Source of the DNA: Saprospiraceae bacterium
GTDB taxonomy: Bacteria > Bacteroidota > Bacteroidia > Chitinophagales > Saprospiraceae
DNA length: 8,890 bases
Assembly (NCBI GenBank): GCA_020630895.1
Contig: JAHDII010000018.1
Span: 1-8,890 of the forward strand
Reading direction: 5' to 3'
The notes under the pieces are model-generated. The model made no database searches and was not told where the DNA came from. It worked only from the letters and a program-made list of their open reading frames with translations. Each line of letters opens with the position of its first letter. Position 1 is the stretch's first letter. Below are positions 1 through 5,902 of the stretch, piece by piece. The position numbers were made by a program, and so were the translations under genes.

Positions 1-523
1 TTGTAGCATCACCCATAGATTGACCTGCAATTGCCATTTCTTTATTCCAAGCAGCAAAAACTTCGCCTTCTGAAACATATTCGAATCCATCACCTTTTTG
101 TACTCCACCACCTAAAGGAGATGTTTTAACAAGTTGAGAAAACTTTTCTGCATCAGCAATATTCATCATGACTACATTCATCATATTCATAGGATTATTA
201 GGATCTACATCCATAAAACTATAGAAGTTCTTATCTAGATCAATACCACTTTCTTTAGGATCTTTTATGATTTTAGCAGAAATTGGATCTCTTTTAGAGG
301 CTTCAGCAATCATCTGTTGGTAAAAATCCATTGTTTTCATTTCCTCAAAATCCATTTTTTCTAATAATTGAGGCATACGAATTATGGATACTTGAGTAGC
401 ATCAGAAGGAATATGTTGAATCGCTGTATCTTGTGGTAAATTAGCACTACTTTGTTCAGTTTTACAAGAGCTTAAAAACATCATTAAAGAGGCTATAAAT
501 GAAATGAAGATTATTTTTTTCAT
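1..523 (-). CDS. Partial lipoprotein, possibly DUF4836-like (N-terminal 174 codons)
   Basis: Reading the minus strand from the ATG at 523-521 gives an uninterrupted frame to the left window edge, so only the N-terminal 174 residues are seen and the C-terminus is missing. The protein begins MKKIIFISFIASLMMFLSSC, a lipoprotein signal peptide with lipobox LSSC and the lipidated cysteine at residue 20, so the mature protein should be anchored in the inner or outer membrane and face the periplasm or surface. After a short polar linker it reads IPSDATQVSIIRMPQLLEKM, then a segment mentioning a Phe-Tyr-Ser-Phe-Met strand and NNPMNMMNVVMMNIADAEKF. The 'IP-DA-xV-x-I-x-x-LLEK' opening resembles the Bacteroidota DUF4836 lipoprotein family, whose function is unknown; this family assignment is from memory and tentative. 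It is divergent from the HemY-type gene at 644, with 120 bases between the start codons. Confidence 0.82.
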   Translation of the reverse strand, partial: MKKIIFISFIASLMMFLSSCKTEQSSANLPQDTAIQHIPSDATQVSIIRMPQLLEKMDFEEMKTMDFYQQMIAEASKRDPISAKIIKDPKESGIDLDKNFYSFMDVDPNNPMNMMNVVMMNIADAEKFSQLVKTSPLGGGVQKGDGFEYVSEGEVFAAWNKEMAIAGQSMGDAT

Positions 524-568
524 AAGGATGTATTGAAATTTTATAATTTATAATTTTAAATAGTATTA

Positions 569-576
569 CAAAGAAA
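569..576 (-). promoter_or_regulatory. Weak candidate -7 box for the left-edge lipoprotein gene
   Basis: On the minus strand this reads TTTCTTTG, one mismatch from the Bacteroidota -7 consensus TAnnTTTG, 45 bases before the lipoprotein ATG. No TTG -33 element is visible at the usual 17-23 base spacing, so this is a guess. No consensus -7 box for the divergent plus-strand gene at 644 was found in this 120-base gap. Confidence 0.25.
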
Positions 577-643
577 AGAAATATTTAATAGAGTTCTAAA
601 CCCTTTAGATAAACAGCTAGTTTAAATTGATAAACAATTCAAA

Positions 644-1918
644 ATGAAATATAAAATTCAGAAAAGTAATATTTTAGGAGCGGAAATCCAGAAAGAAGAA
701 TACCAAATTATAGGAGCAGGAGTTTCTGGATTAATCATGGGTTTTTATCTTAAAAAAGCAGGAATTCCATTTACTATTTTGGAAAAAAGTAATCAGGTAG
801 GAGGATTGATTCAAACACATCATATTAATGGTATAGGTTTAGTAGAACAAGCCGCTAATGGATTTATATGGTGCGAAGAAATGGAGGAAATGGCTTCTGC
901 GATTGGTTTATCAATTCAATCAGCAAATACTGCATCAAAAGCAAGATATTTAATTCGAAATAATGAGTTTAGAAAATTTCCTTTAGGAATATTTGAAACA
1001 TTAGGAATGGTATCCAGAGCAATTGTTCCTCATTCTAAACCATTGAATACTATTGAAGATTTTGGAAATACGTTTTTGGGAGCTAAAATGACAAAACAAA
1101 TACTAGAACCTGCTTTTGCAGGAATTTATGGAGCTTCCATTTCTCAATTAAGTTTTGAAGGGGTTCTAGGAAGTATTGCTGAAGAATTAAATCATACCAA
1201 TTCTATATTGGTAGCGGCACATCGTTTAAGAAAGAAATCGAAGAAGAAGAAAAAAAAATTATCTGGAACACAAAGTTTTGAAGGAGGATTTGGAACTTTT
1301 CCTCAAAGATTAGGGGATTATTTATCTGATCATATTCGTTTAAATGTAGAAGAAATCAATTTGAATGTTCCTAGTATAATTACTACACCAGCTCATATTA
1401 CGAGCCAACTGTTACAAGGAGAAATCAGTGATGAATTATCTGAAATACAATATACTCCTATTATTACGACTACCTTATTTTTTGATAAAGAAAAAGTAAA
1501 ACGGTTTAAAGAAGGTTTTGGTTGTTTAATTCCTAGAAATGAAGGTAAAACTTTATTAGGAGTATTGTTTAATTCTTGTATTTTTGATAATAGGGTAGCA
1601 CATAAAGATATATTAAGTCTCACTTGTATCTTTAGAGATAATGAGAAAAAAATATTAAAACAATCTGAATCGGAAATTTTAGAACAAATTATTTTGCCTG
1701 AATTAGAAGACTTGCTAGGTGTTGAAGGAAAACCCTTAGCCTATAAAATGTTTAAATGGGAAAAAGGAATTCCTGTGTATAGTCCTAACTTGGTTCAAAA
1801 ATGGTCAAAATTAGATCAAAAACTAAAAAATAATTTGCCACATATACGGTTATTAGGTAATTATTCGGGACAAATTTCTGTCCGAGGGATAGCACAAAGT
1901 GTTGGAAAATCGTTATAA
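644..1918 (+). CDS. hemY: HemY-type FAD-dependent protoporphyrinogen/coproporphyrinogen oxidase, unusually short
   Basis: Flavoprotein of the HemY family (also called hemG in many annotations), which oxidises a porphyrinogen to the porphyrin late in haem synthesis. What is seen: the FAD Rossmann motif GAGVSG at residues 24-29, an acidic residue (E47) at the end of the second strand, GG at 53-54, LVEQAANGF at 66-74, the family block EPAFAGIYG at 155-163, a lysine-rich stretch at 197-205, FEGGFGTFPQRL at 212-223, GFGCLIPRNEG at 291-301 and a C-terminal GNYSGQISVRGIA flavin-binding segment. At 424 residues it is somewhat shorter than typical members (about 450-470, from memory) although its N-terminus carries about 18 extra residues before the Rossmann strand. 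The missing part seems to lie near residues 232-246, where a substrate/FAD-domain strand pair expected before the 'ATPA' motif (here TTPAHI, 247-252) is absent. No later in-frame ATG precedes the FAD motif, so the 644 start is the only ATG choice. Function is likely but not certain because of the deletion. Confidence 0.82.
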   Translation: MKYKIQKSNILGAEIQKEEYQIIGAGVSGLIMGFYLKKAGIPFTILEKSNQVGGLIQTHHINGIGLVEQAANGFIWCEEMEEMASAIGLSIQSANTASKARYLIRNNEFRKFPLGIFETLGMVSRAIVPHSKPLNTIEDFGNTFLGAKMTKQILEPAFAGIYGASISQLSFEGVLGSIAEELNHTNSILVAAHRLRKKSKKKKKKLSGTQSFEGGFGTFPQRLGDYLSDHIRLNVEEINLNVPSIITTPAHITSQLLQGEISDELSEIQYTPIITTTLFFDKEKVKRFKEGFGCLIPRNEGKTLLGVLFNSCIFDNRVAHKDILSLTCIFRDNEKKILKQSESEILEQIILPELEDLLGVEGKPLAYKMFKWEKGIPVYSPNLVQKWSKLDQKLKNNLPHIRLLGNYSGQISVRGIAQSVGKSL

Positions 1919-2000
1919 GTGAAAATAAAATCATTAAGAAGTGTTAAGGTTTTTTTTATATACGATGACTATTAATATCTTAGCATCAAGGAGAATAGAA

Positions 2001-2016
2001 TATTTTTGTAAATTTG
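2001..2016 (+). promoter_or_regulatory. Two tandem TAnnTTTG -7 boxes upstream of the CotH-like gene
   Basis: TATTTTTG (2001-2008) and TAAATTTG (2009-2016) both fit the Bacteroidota -7 consensus TAnnTTTG exactly and abut each other. They lie 40-55 bases before the ATG at 2056, a normal leader length. A TTG -33 element is not obvious at 17-23 bases upstream of either. This suggests the CotH-like gene is transcribed on its own rather than only from the HemY-type gene upstream. Confidence 0.5.
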
Positions 2017-2055
2017 CTCCTTAAAATAAATAGAATATAAAGGAATTTATTAAAG

Positions 2056-3681
2056 ATGAAAAAAATCATACTATTTTTATTACTCGCAACAATAGGTTTT
2101 TCAACTATAGTATCTGCTCAAAAGGCTGATTGGCAAGACCTATATTATACGGATAAAATACAAGAAGTTCGTGTAACATTTAAGCAAAAGAATTGGAAAG
2201 ATGTCCTAGACTCTTTAAAATTATTAGGTGATGAAATGTTAATTGGTTCTGTAACTATTGGTGTACATCAATATAAAAATGTTGGTATTCGCTATAGAGG
2301 AAGTAAATCATTTACTACAGGAGGAGATAGAAACTCTTTTCAAATTAAATTAAATCATATTGATAAAGAACAAAATCATCAAGGATATAAAAGGCTAAAA
2401 TTGTCAAATGCCCTTCGTGATCCTAGTATGATTAGAGAAGTTTTAGGTTTCGAAATTGCTAGAAAGTATATGAATGCCCCTAAAGCCAATTATGCAAGAT
2501 TATATGTTAATGGAGAATATAGAGGTCTATTTTCTAATATTGAATATGTAGATGATAAATTTTTAGAAGATCATTTTGGCTCTTCAGAAAATACATTTTT
2601 CAAGTGCTCAAGACCTAATGATGATAAAACAGCTGATGAATGCTTGAAAAAAGTATCAGGAACTCTTGTTTATGAAGAAGATGCAGCTTGTTATATGAAT
2701 AATTATGAAATGAAATCTGATGATGGTTGGGATGATTTGATTAATTTAACTAAACAATTAAATGGAGATATGTCTAAATTAGGAGAAATTTTAGACATTG
2801 ATCAAGTGCTTTGGATGCATGCATATAATAATGTATTAGTCAATCTGAATAGTTATGCAGGTGATTATAGCGAGAATTTTTACCTCTATAAAAACAAACA
2901 TGGAAGATTTGTTCCTATTGTTAGAGATTTGAATTTATGTTTTGGTTCTTACAAAAACATCATGTTTAAAGGAAGTTCATTAACTTTAGAAGAATTACAA
3001 AATTTAGATCCTTTCTTACACACAGATAATAAAAATAAGCCATTAATAAGCCAAATATTAAAAGATCCTTATTATAAAAAAGTATATGTTTCTCATTTAA
3101 AAACACTTTTAGAAGATAATTTTATTGATGGACAATACGAAAAAAGAGCTAAAGAACTTCAAAAACTCATAACAACCGATCGTTCTAGAGATAGATTCAA
3201 TCGCTATAAAATGGAGCAATTCAAAGAAAGCTTAACTACAACTATTGGTAAGAGAAGTAAGATTCCAGGCATTGTAGAATTAATGGCTAAAAGAACAAAA
3301 ATGTTAAAAAAGCATCCTGAAATAAGAGGATTTTCTCCTGAAATTGGCGATGTTACTGTTTTAGGTAGAGAAAAATTTGGTAGAGATGATATTAGAACAT
3401 TTAAAATACGTGCTGAAGTAGAAAAACATGCTAAAAAAGTACGTGTATATTATCGTTTTAATCCAGATAATGATTATCAAATGGCTTATATGTCTGATGA
3501 TGGCAAAAGTCATGATGGTGAAGCAGGAGATAAAATATTTGGTGTTGAAATAAAACCAGAAGGAAAATCTAAAAAATTAGAATATTATATTGTTGCAGAA
3601 AATGCAGTAGGAGTAAGTCATTTTCCTTCAACATATATGTTTAATCCAGAAAAAATATCTTTAGCTGTTTTAAATCAATAA
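2056..3681 (+). CDS. Secreted CotH-kinase-domain protein with C-terminal Ig-like domain
   Basis: The 541-residue product begins with a Sec signal peptide (hydrophobic core 4-19, probable cleavage after VSA at residue 21), so it is exported. The body matches the CotH protein family (atypical protein kinase-like fold, named from the Bacillus spore-coat protein): GIRYRGSKSF at 77-86, KLSNALRDPSMIREVLG at 115-131, ARLYVNGEYRGLFSNIEYV at 147-165, NSYAGDYSENFYLYKN at 265-280 and VPIVRDLNLCFG at 286-297. The last is the metal-binding DxDxxFG-like motif, here with Asn293 at the second acidic position. A beta-rich Ig/FN3-like tail follows at about 430-530 (MSDDGKSHDGEAGDKIFG at 479-496), a common partner of Bacteroidota CotH proteins. 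I see no obvious type IX secretion C-terminal sorting domain. A weak AAAGGAA lies 10 bases before the ATG. The substrate is unknown. It converges on the aminotransferase gene. Confidence 0.88.
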   Translation: MKKIILFLLLATIGFSTIVSAQKADWQDLYYTDKIQEVRVTFKQKNWKDVLDSLKLLGDEMLIGSVTIGVHQYKNVGIRYRGSKSFTTGGDRNSFQIKLNHIDKEQNHQGYKRLKLSNALRDPSMIREVLGFEIARKYMNAPKANYARLYVNGEYRGLFSNIEYVDDKFLEDHFGSSENTFFKCSRPNDDKTADECLKKVSGTLVYEEDAACYMNNYEMKSDDGWDDLINLTKQLNGDMSKLGEILDIDQVLWMHAYNNVLVNLNSYAGDYSENFYLYKNKHGRFVPIVRDLNLCFGSYKNIMFKGSSLTLEELQNLDPFLHTDNKNKPLISQILKDPYYKKVYVSHLKTLLEDNFIDGQYEKRAKELQKLITTDRSRDRFNRYKMEQFKESLTTTIGKRSKIPGIVELMAKRTKMLKKHPEIRGFSPEIGDVTVLGREKFGRDDIRTFKIRAEVEKHAKKVRVYYRFNPDNDYQMAYMSDDGKSHDGEAGDKIFGVEIKPEGKSKKLEYYIVAENAVGVSHFPSTYMFNPEKISLAVLNQ

Positions 3682-3690
3682 AATTGCTTG

Positions 3691-3747
3691 TATACTTATT
3701 AAAAAAGGTCGTAGAAAAATTTCTACGACCTTTTTTTGATAAGTATA
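3691..3747. terminator. Long bidirectional hairpin terminator between convergent genes
   Basis: GGTCGTAGAA (3707-3716) pairs perfectly with TTCTACGACC (3721-3730) around an AAAT loop. It is flanked by A6 (3701-3706) and T7 (3731-3737), giving a U-tract in both directions. The pairing continues outward: TATACTTAT (3691-3699) with ATAAGTATA (3739-3747), interrupted only by a T:G wobble and one bulged T. The total is about 26 pairs. It sits 9 bases after the CotH-like stop codon and 26 bases beyond the aminotransferase stop, so it can end both transcripts. Confidence 0.93.
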
Positions 3748-3772
3748 TATATAAACCACAAATATTAAATCT

Positions 3773-4975
3773 TTAAGAATCGAGCCTACCTGGATATACC
3801 TTTAAAGCTTCTTCTAAACAATCCATAGCTTTATTCAAATCCTCAGAATTGAGAACATAAGCAATCCGAGCTTCTTGAAGTCCTAAACCTTCTGATGCAT
3901 AAAAACCAGCTCCTGGAGCCATCATAACGGTTTCTCCATTGAAATCAAAATCTTCTAAAAGCCATTGACAAAAATTTTCTGTATTATCTACTGGAAATTG
4001 TACAAATAAATAAAAAGCACCCCCTGGATTAGGACAAATGACTCCTTCCATTTTTTGTAATCTTTCTATACAAACCTTTCTACGCTTATCATACTCTGTA
4101 ATACTTTCATGAATAAAACTCTGAGGAACATCAACCATTGCTGCTCCCATAATTTGTCCAATAGTAGGAGGACTTAAACGAGCTTGTGCAAATTTTAATG
4201 CTGTAGCCATGACTTCTTTATTATGACTAATAATCATTCCTATTCTTGCACCACAAGCACTATATCTTTTTGAAACAGAATCAAAAACAATAGCATGATT
4301 TTCTAAACCTTCTAAACTTAATACAGAAGTATGAGTTTTATTATCATATACAAATTCACGATAAACCTCATCTACCAAAAGAAATAAATCATGTTTTAAT
4401 ACAATATTTTTTAATACTTCTAATTCTTCTTTAGAGTATAAATATCCTGTAGGATTACTAGGATTACAAATTAAAATAGCCTTAGTAGCAGGAGTAATTT
4501 GTTTTTCAAAATCTTCCATAGGAGGAAGAGCAAAACCATCTTTTATAGAAGCCGTAATAGGTGTAACATTTACATTTCCTGTACGAGAAAATCCATTATA
4601 ATTGGCATAAAAAGGTTCTGGAACAATAATTTCATCTCCAGCATCAAAACAACTGTTCATCACAAAATGTATAGCTTCTGAAGCTCCAGCAGTAACAATA
4701 ATTTCAGAAGAATCAATATGAACTCCTACTTGTTTATAATACTGAACAATTTTATCTCTATACCATTCATATCCTTCTGAAGGCGAATAAGAAAGAACCT
4801 CCATATTAGAATTTTTGATGGCATCAAAAGCCTGTTGTGGTGTTTTTATATCAGGCTGTCCAATATTGAGATGATATATTTTTTTCCCTTCCTTTTTAGC
4901 TGCATTAGCAAATGGAACTAATTTTCGAATTGGAGAAGAAGGCATATTCGCTCCTCTTTGTGAAATTGTTGGCAT
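3773..4975 (-). CDS. PLP-dependent class I/II aminotransferase (aspartate aminotransferase-like)
   Basis: Cytosolic fold-type I aminotransferase that transfers an amino group between an amino acid and a 2-oxo acid using pyridoxal phosphate. With the start at 4975 (MPTISQRGAN) the protein has 400 residues, normal for the family. Visible motifs, numbered from this start: GQPD 39-42, TAGASEA 95-101 (cofactor phosphate region), NPSNPTG 171-177, DEVYREF 202-208, SVSKRYSACGARIG 233-246 with Lys236 as the Schiff-base lysine, GGAFYLF near 318-324 and the substrate carboxylate-binding arginine at R370 (EARIAYVL). The frame is open upstream to an ATG at 5029, but those 18 codons lie inside a terminator hairpin and upstream of the likely transcription start, and the product aligns with the family only from MPTIS, so the shorter start is chosen. 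Substrate cannot be settled from sequence; aspartate, aromatic or alanine-type donors are all possible. Confidence 0.93.
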   Translation of the reverse strand: MPTISQRGANMPSSPIRKLVPFANAAKKEGKKIYHLNIGQPDIKTPQQAFDAIKNSNMEVLSYSPSEGYEWYRDKIVQYYKQVGVHIDSSEIIVTAGASEAIHFVMNSCFDAGDEIIVPEPFYANYNGFSRTGNVNVTPITASIKDGFALPPMEDFEKQITPATKAILICNPSNPTGYLYSKEELEVLKNIVLKHDLFLLVDEVYREFVYDNKTHTSVLSLEGLENHAIVFDSVSKRYSACGARIGMIISHNKEVMATALKFAQARLSPPTIGQIMGAAMVDVPQSFIHESITEYDKRRKVCIERLQKMEGVICPNPGGAFYLFVQFPVDNTENFCQWLLEDFDFNGETVMMAPGAGFYASEGLGLQEARIAYVLNSEDLNKAMDCLEEALKVYPGRLDS

Positions 4976-4995
4976 AACTTTAATTTTTAGAAGAG

Positions 4996-5003
4996 CAAAA
5001 ATA
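4996..5003 (-). promoter_or_regulatory. -7 box of the aminotransferase promoter
   Basis: The minus strand reads TATTTTTG here, an exact match to TAnnTTTG, 20 bases before the ATG at 4975. A TTG at 5029-5027 (minus strand) lies 23 bases upstream and could be the -33 element; it falls inside the neighbouring hairpin. Transcription from here would start near 4990 and give a very short leader, and it would exclude the upstream ATG at 5029. Confidence 0.6.
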
Positions 5004-5039
5004 TAAAAAGCCTTGATGAATTTCATCAAGGCTTTTTAT
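5003..5039 (-). terminator. Perfect 18-bp hairpin terminator of the DUF1573 gene
   Basis: ATAAAAAGCCTTGATGAA (5003-5020) and its exact reverse complement (5022-5039) are separated by one base (5021). With the T-run TTTTT after GGC in each direction this is a classic intrinsic terminator. It begins 22 bases after the DUF1573 stop codon on the minus strand. Its 3' tail runs straight into, and shares a base with, the TATTTTTG box of the aminotransferase promoter. Confidence 0.92.
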
Positions 5040-5061
5040 TTTATTTTTAATTTCCCTAAAA

Positions 5062-5559
5062 TTATTTAGGAGAAAAAATACTAGGTTGACTTGTAGGAAT
5101 TGCTTTTGGCTCAGGAGCCTTAGCAGTTACAGTTCCTTTTATCGTTAAAATATGTTTCATTCCTTTTACATCATCTCCTTCATTAGTTGTTAATGTAATC
5201 GTCTTTTTGAAAGGGCCCACTCTATTAGTAGCATAACGAACTTTGATTTCAGAAGTTTCACCAGGCATAATAGGCTCTTTTGCATAATCAGGAACTGTAC
5301 ATCCACAACTTCCTTTAGCATGTTTAATTACTAATGGCTCTGTACCTGTATTGGTAAATTTGAAAAAACGATAAGGATCAGAATCTTGTTCGATTGTTCC
5401 ATAATCCATAACAACAGTTTCTAATGTCATTACAGGACCATCAACATCTGCAGTAATAGTTTTTGTAGTTTTCACTTCAGTTTTTGTAGCTGATTTTTTT
5501 TGAGCACTTAAAGAAAATGTAAGTGTTAAAGAGAATAGTAAAAATGCAAATCTTTTCAT
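5062..5559 (-). CDS. Secreted DUF1573 domain protein
   Basis: A 165-residue protein with a Sec signal peptide (hydrophobic 4-17, likely cleavage after SLSA at residue 19), so it should be periplasmic or exported. A Lys/Thr-rich linker (21-37) leads to one DUF1573 domain at about 45-145, an Ig-like fold common in Bacteroidota. Diagnostic pieces are MDYGTIEQDSDPYRFFKFTN (51-70), NTGTEPLVI (70-78), GSCGCTVP (83-90) with the conserved Cys85/Cys87 pair, and IMPGETSEIKVRYATNRVGPF (97-117, with the PGE turn). The C-terminal tail is Pro/Ser-rich. The family's function is not established; it is often suggested to be a binding or structural domain. The gene has its own promoter box (5632-5639) and its own terminator (5003-5039), so it is probably monocistronic. 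It is divergent from the E1 gene at 5903. Confidence 0.92.
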   Translation of the reverse strand: MKRFAFLLFSLTLTFSLSAQKKSATKTEVKTTKTITADVDGPVMTLETVVMDYGTIEQDSDPYRFFKFTNTGTEPLVIKHAKGSCGCTVPDYAKEPIMPGETSEIKVRYATNRVGPFKKTITLTTNEGDDVKGMKHILTIKGTVTAKAPEPKAIPTSQPSIFSPK

Positions 5560-5631
5560 TGTACTTAATATTTTGTATTTTTAATAATATTAAAATTTTA
5601 ATTTGAATAAGAAGTATTATCTTCTTGGATA

Positions 5632-5639
5632 CAAATATA
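5632..5639 (-). promoter_or_regulatory. -7 box for the DUF1573 gene
   Basis: The minus strand reads TATATTTG, an exact TAnnTTTG match, 72 bases before the ATG at 5559. No clean TTG appears at the usual -33 spacing; the region upstream instead carries the inverted repeat CTAAAA-N5-TTTTAG (5642-5658) and a direct repeat of CTGTTAAT. Confidence 0.6.
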
Positions 5640-5641
5640 AT

Positions 5642-5658
5642 CTAAAAGATAATTTTAG
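5642..5658. repeat. Inverted repeat CTAAAA-N5-TTTTAG in the DUF1573 promoter
   Basis: Six-base arms CTAAAA (5642-5647) and TTTTAG (5653-5658) surround GATAA. The repeat lies in the spacer between the -7 box and the expected -33 position, where a bound protein would block RNA polymerase. The same half-sites recur without spacer at 5885-5898. AT-rich sequence makes chance occurrence quite possible. Confidence 0.4.
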
Positions 5659-5660
5659 TG

Positions 5661-5679
5661 CTGTTAATACCCTGTTAAT
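5661..5679. repeat. Direct repeat CTGTTAAT x2 with 11-base period
   Basis: CTGTTAAT occurs at 5661-5668 and again at 5672-5679, so the copies are one helical turn apart and on the same DNA face. They lie just upstream of the expected -33 zone of the DUF1573 promoter, the usual place for an activator such as a response regulator. No regulator is identified. Confidence 0.45.
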
Positions 5680-5744
5680 GATATTTAATGTTTATCAAAT
5701 AGTCTTAAAAATCTCCCAAAAACAAATTTTTGCTACATTTATTA

Positions 5745-5761
5745 TTCATTTTCAAAATGAA
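5745..5761. repeat. Perfect 17-base palindrome, operator-like
   Basis: TTCATTTTCAAAATGAA has perfect 8-base arms around a single central C. It lies mid-way between the two divergent promoters, about 110 bases from the DUF1573 -7 box and 80 bases from the E1 -7 box, and it overlaps the start of the hairpin at 5760. The shape suits a dimeric DNA-binding protein, but no specific regulator is recognised. Confidence 0.45.
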
Positions 5762-5786
5762 AAAGCCCTTTAAAATATGGCTTTTT
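5760..5786. terminator. Orphan terminator-like hairpin between divergent genes
   Basis: AAAAAGCC (5760-5767) pairs with GGCTTTTT (5779-5786) across an 11-base loop, followed by one further T. It has the same AAAAAGCC/GGCTTTTT ends as the proven-looking terminator at 5003-5039. Only three G:C pairs support it, so strength is modest. No annotated gene ends here on either strand, which is why it is marked as orphan. Confidence 0.5.
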
Positions 5787-5806
5787 TAAGGAAAAACTTA
5801 ATTTTT

Positions 5807-5827
5807 AATATATGTTATGAATATATT
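5807..5827. repeat. AT-rich inverted repeat upstream of the E1 promoter
   Basis: AATATAT (5807-5813) and ATATATT (5821-5827) are exact complements around GTTATGA. The element ends 15 bases before the E1 -7 box and covers the expected -33 area, so it could be an operator. It is made only of A and T in the arms, so chance is a real alternative. Confidence 0.3.
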
Positions 5828-5842
5828 CCCCTTTTTTTGGAT

Positions 5843-5850
5843 TACCTTTG
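5843..5850 (+). promoter_or_regulatory. -7 box of the E1 gene promoter
   Basis: TACCTTTG followed by CGGC matches the Bacteroidota -7 consensus TAnnTTTG exactly, 52 bases before the ATG at 5903. Transcription would start near 5857 and give a leader of about 45 bases. A TTG -33 element at the usual spacing is not present, which may mean the promoter needs an activator or uses a degenerate -33. Confidence 0.65.
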
Positions 5851-5884
5851 CGGCAAATTTTCTATCTTGAATGCCAAACCATAA

Positions 5885-5898
5885 TCTAAAATTTTAGA
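5885..5898. repeat. 14-base palindrome just upstream of the E1 start codon
   Basis: TCTAAAATTTTAGA is a perfect palindrome ending four bases before the ATG at 5903, in the untranslated leader. It has the same CTAAAA/TTTTAG half-sites as the element at 5642-5658 beside the divergent promoter. It could bind a protein on DNA or simply reflect AT-rich composition. Confidence 0.4.
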
Positions 5899-5902
5899 AA
5901 AA

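Larger units (their letters stand above)
5560..5902. other. 343-base divergent intergenic region with promoters and palindromes
   Basis: This gene-free stretch lies between the divergent DUF1573 and E1 genes. It contains a TAnnTTTG box for each gene (5632-5639 minus, 5843-5850 plus), an 11-base-spaced direct repeat (5661-5679), a perfect 17-base palindrome (5745-5761), an orphan terminator-like hairpin (5760-5786), an AT-rich inverted repeat (5807-5827) and a 14-base palindrome just before the E1 start (5885-5898). No ORF of credible size is present. The spacing leaves room for a small RNA, but none is demonstrated. Confidence 0.7.

Noticed and set aside
1235..1258. A9 run and Lys-rich codons in the HemY-type gene as a frameshift or slippage site
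   Set aside because: The frame is intact on both sides and a basic linker is normal at this point in the family; no alternative product of interest results.
1950..1957. T8 tract after the HemY-type gene as an intrinsic terminator
   Set aside because: No stem-loop precedes it; only a direct repeat of TTAAG is present.
1988..2022. AAGGAG/CTCCTT inverted repeat around the CotH-like promoter
   Set aside because: Six-base arms with a 23-base loop are weak and expected by chance; the AAGGAG is too far from any start codon to act as a ribosome binding site.
4976..5029. Upstream ATG giving the aminotransferase 18 extra residues
   Set aside because: These codons lie within the terminator hairpin and the promoter, upstream of the probable transcription start; family similarity begins at the ATG at 4975.
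5757..5789. Ten-codon ORF (MKKPFKIWLF) in the intergenic hairpin
   Set aside because: It is a by-product of the AAAAAGCC/GGCTTTTT hairpin sequence, has no recognisable ribosome binding site and is too short to support.
5871..5897. Eight-codon ORF in the E1 leader (MPNHNLKF), as a possible attenuator peptide
   Set aside because: It has no run of Leu, Ile or Val codons and no alternative hairpin pair that would give attenuation.
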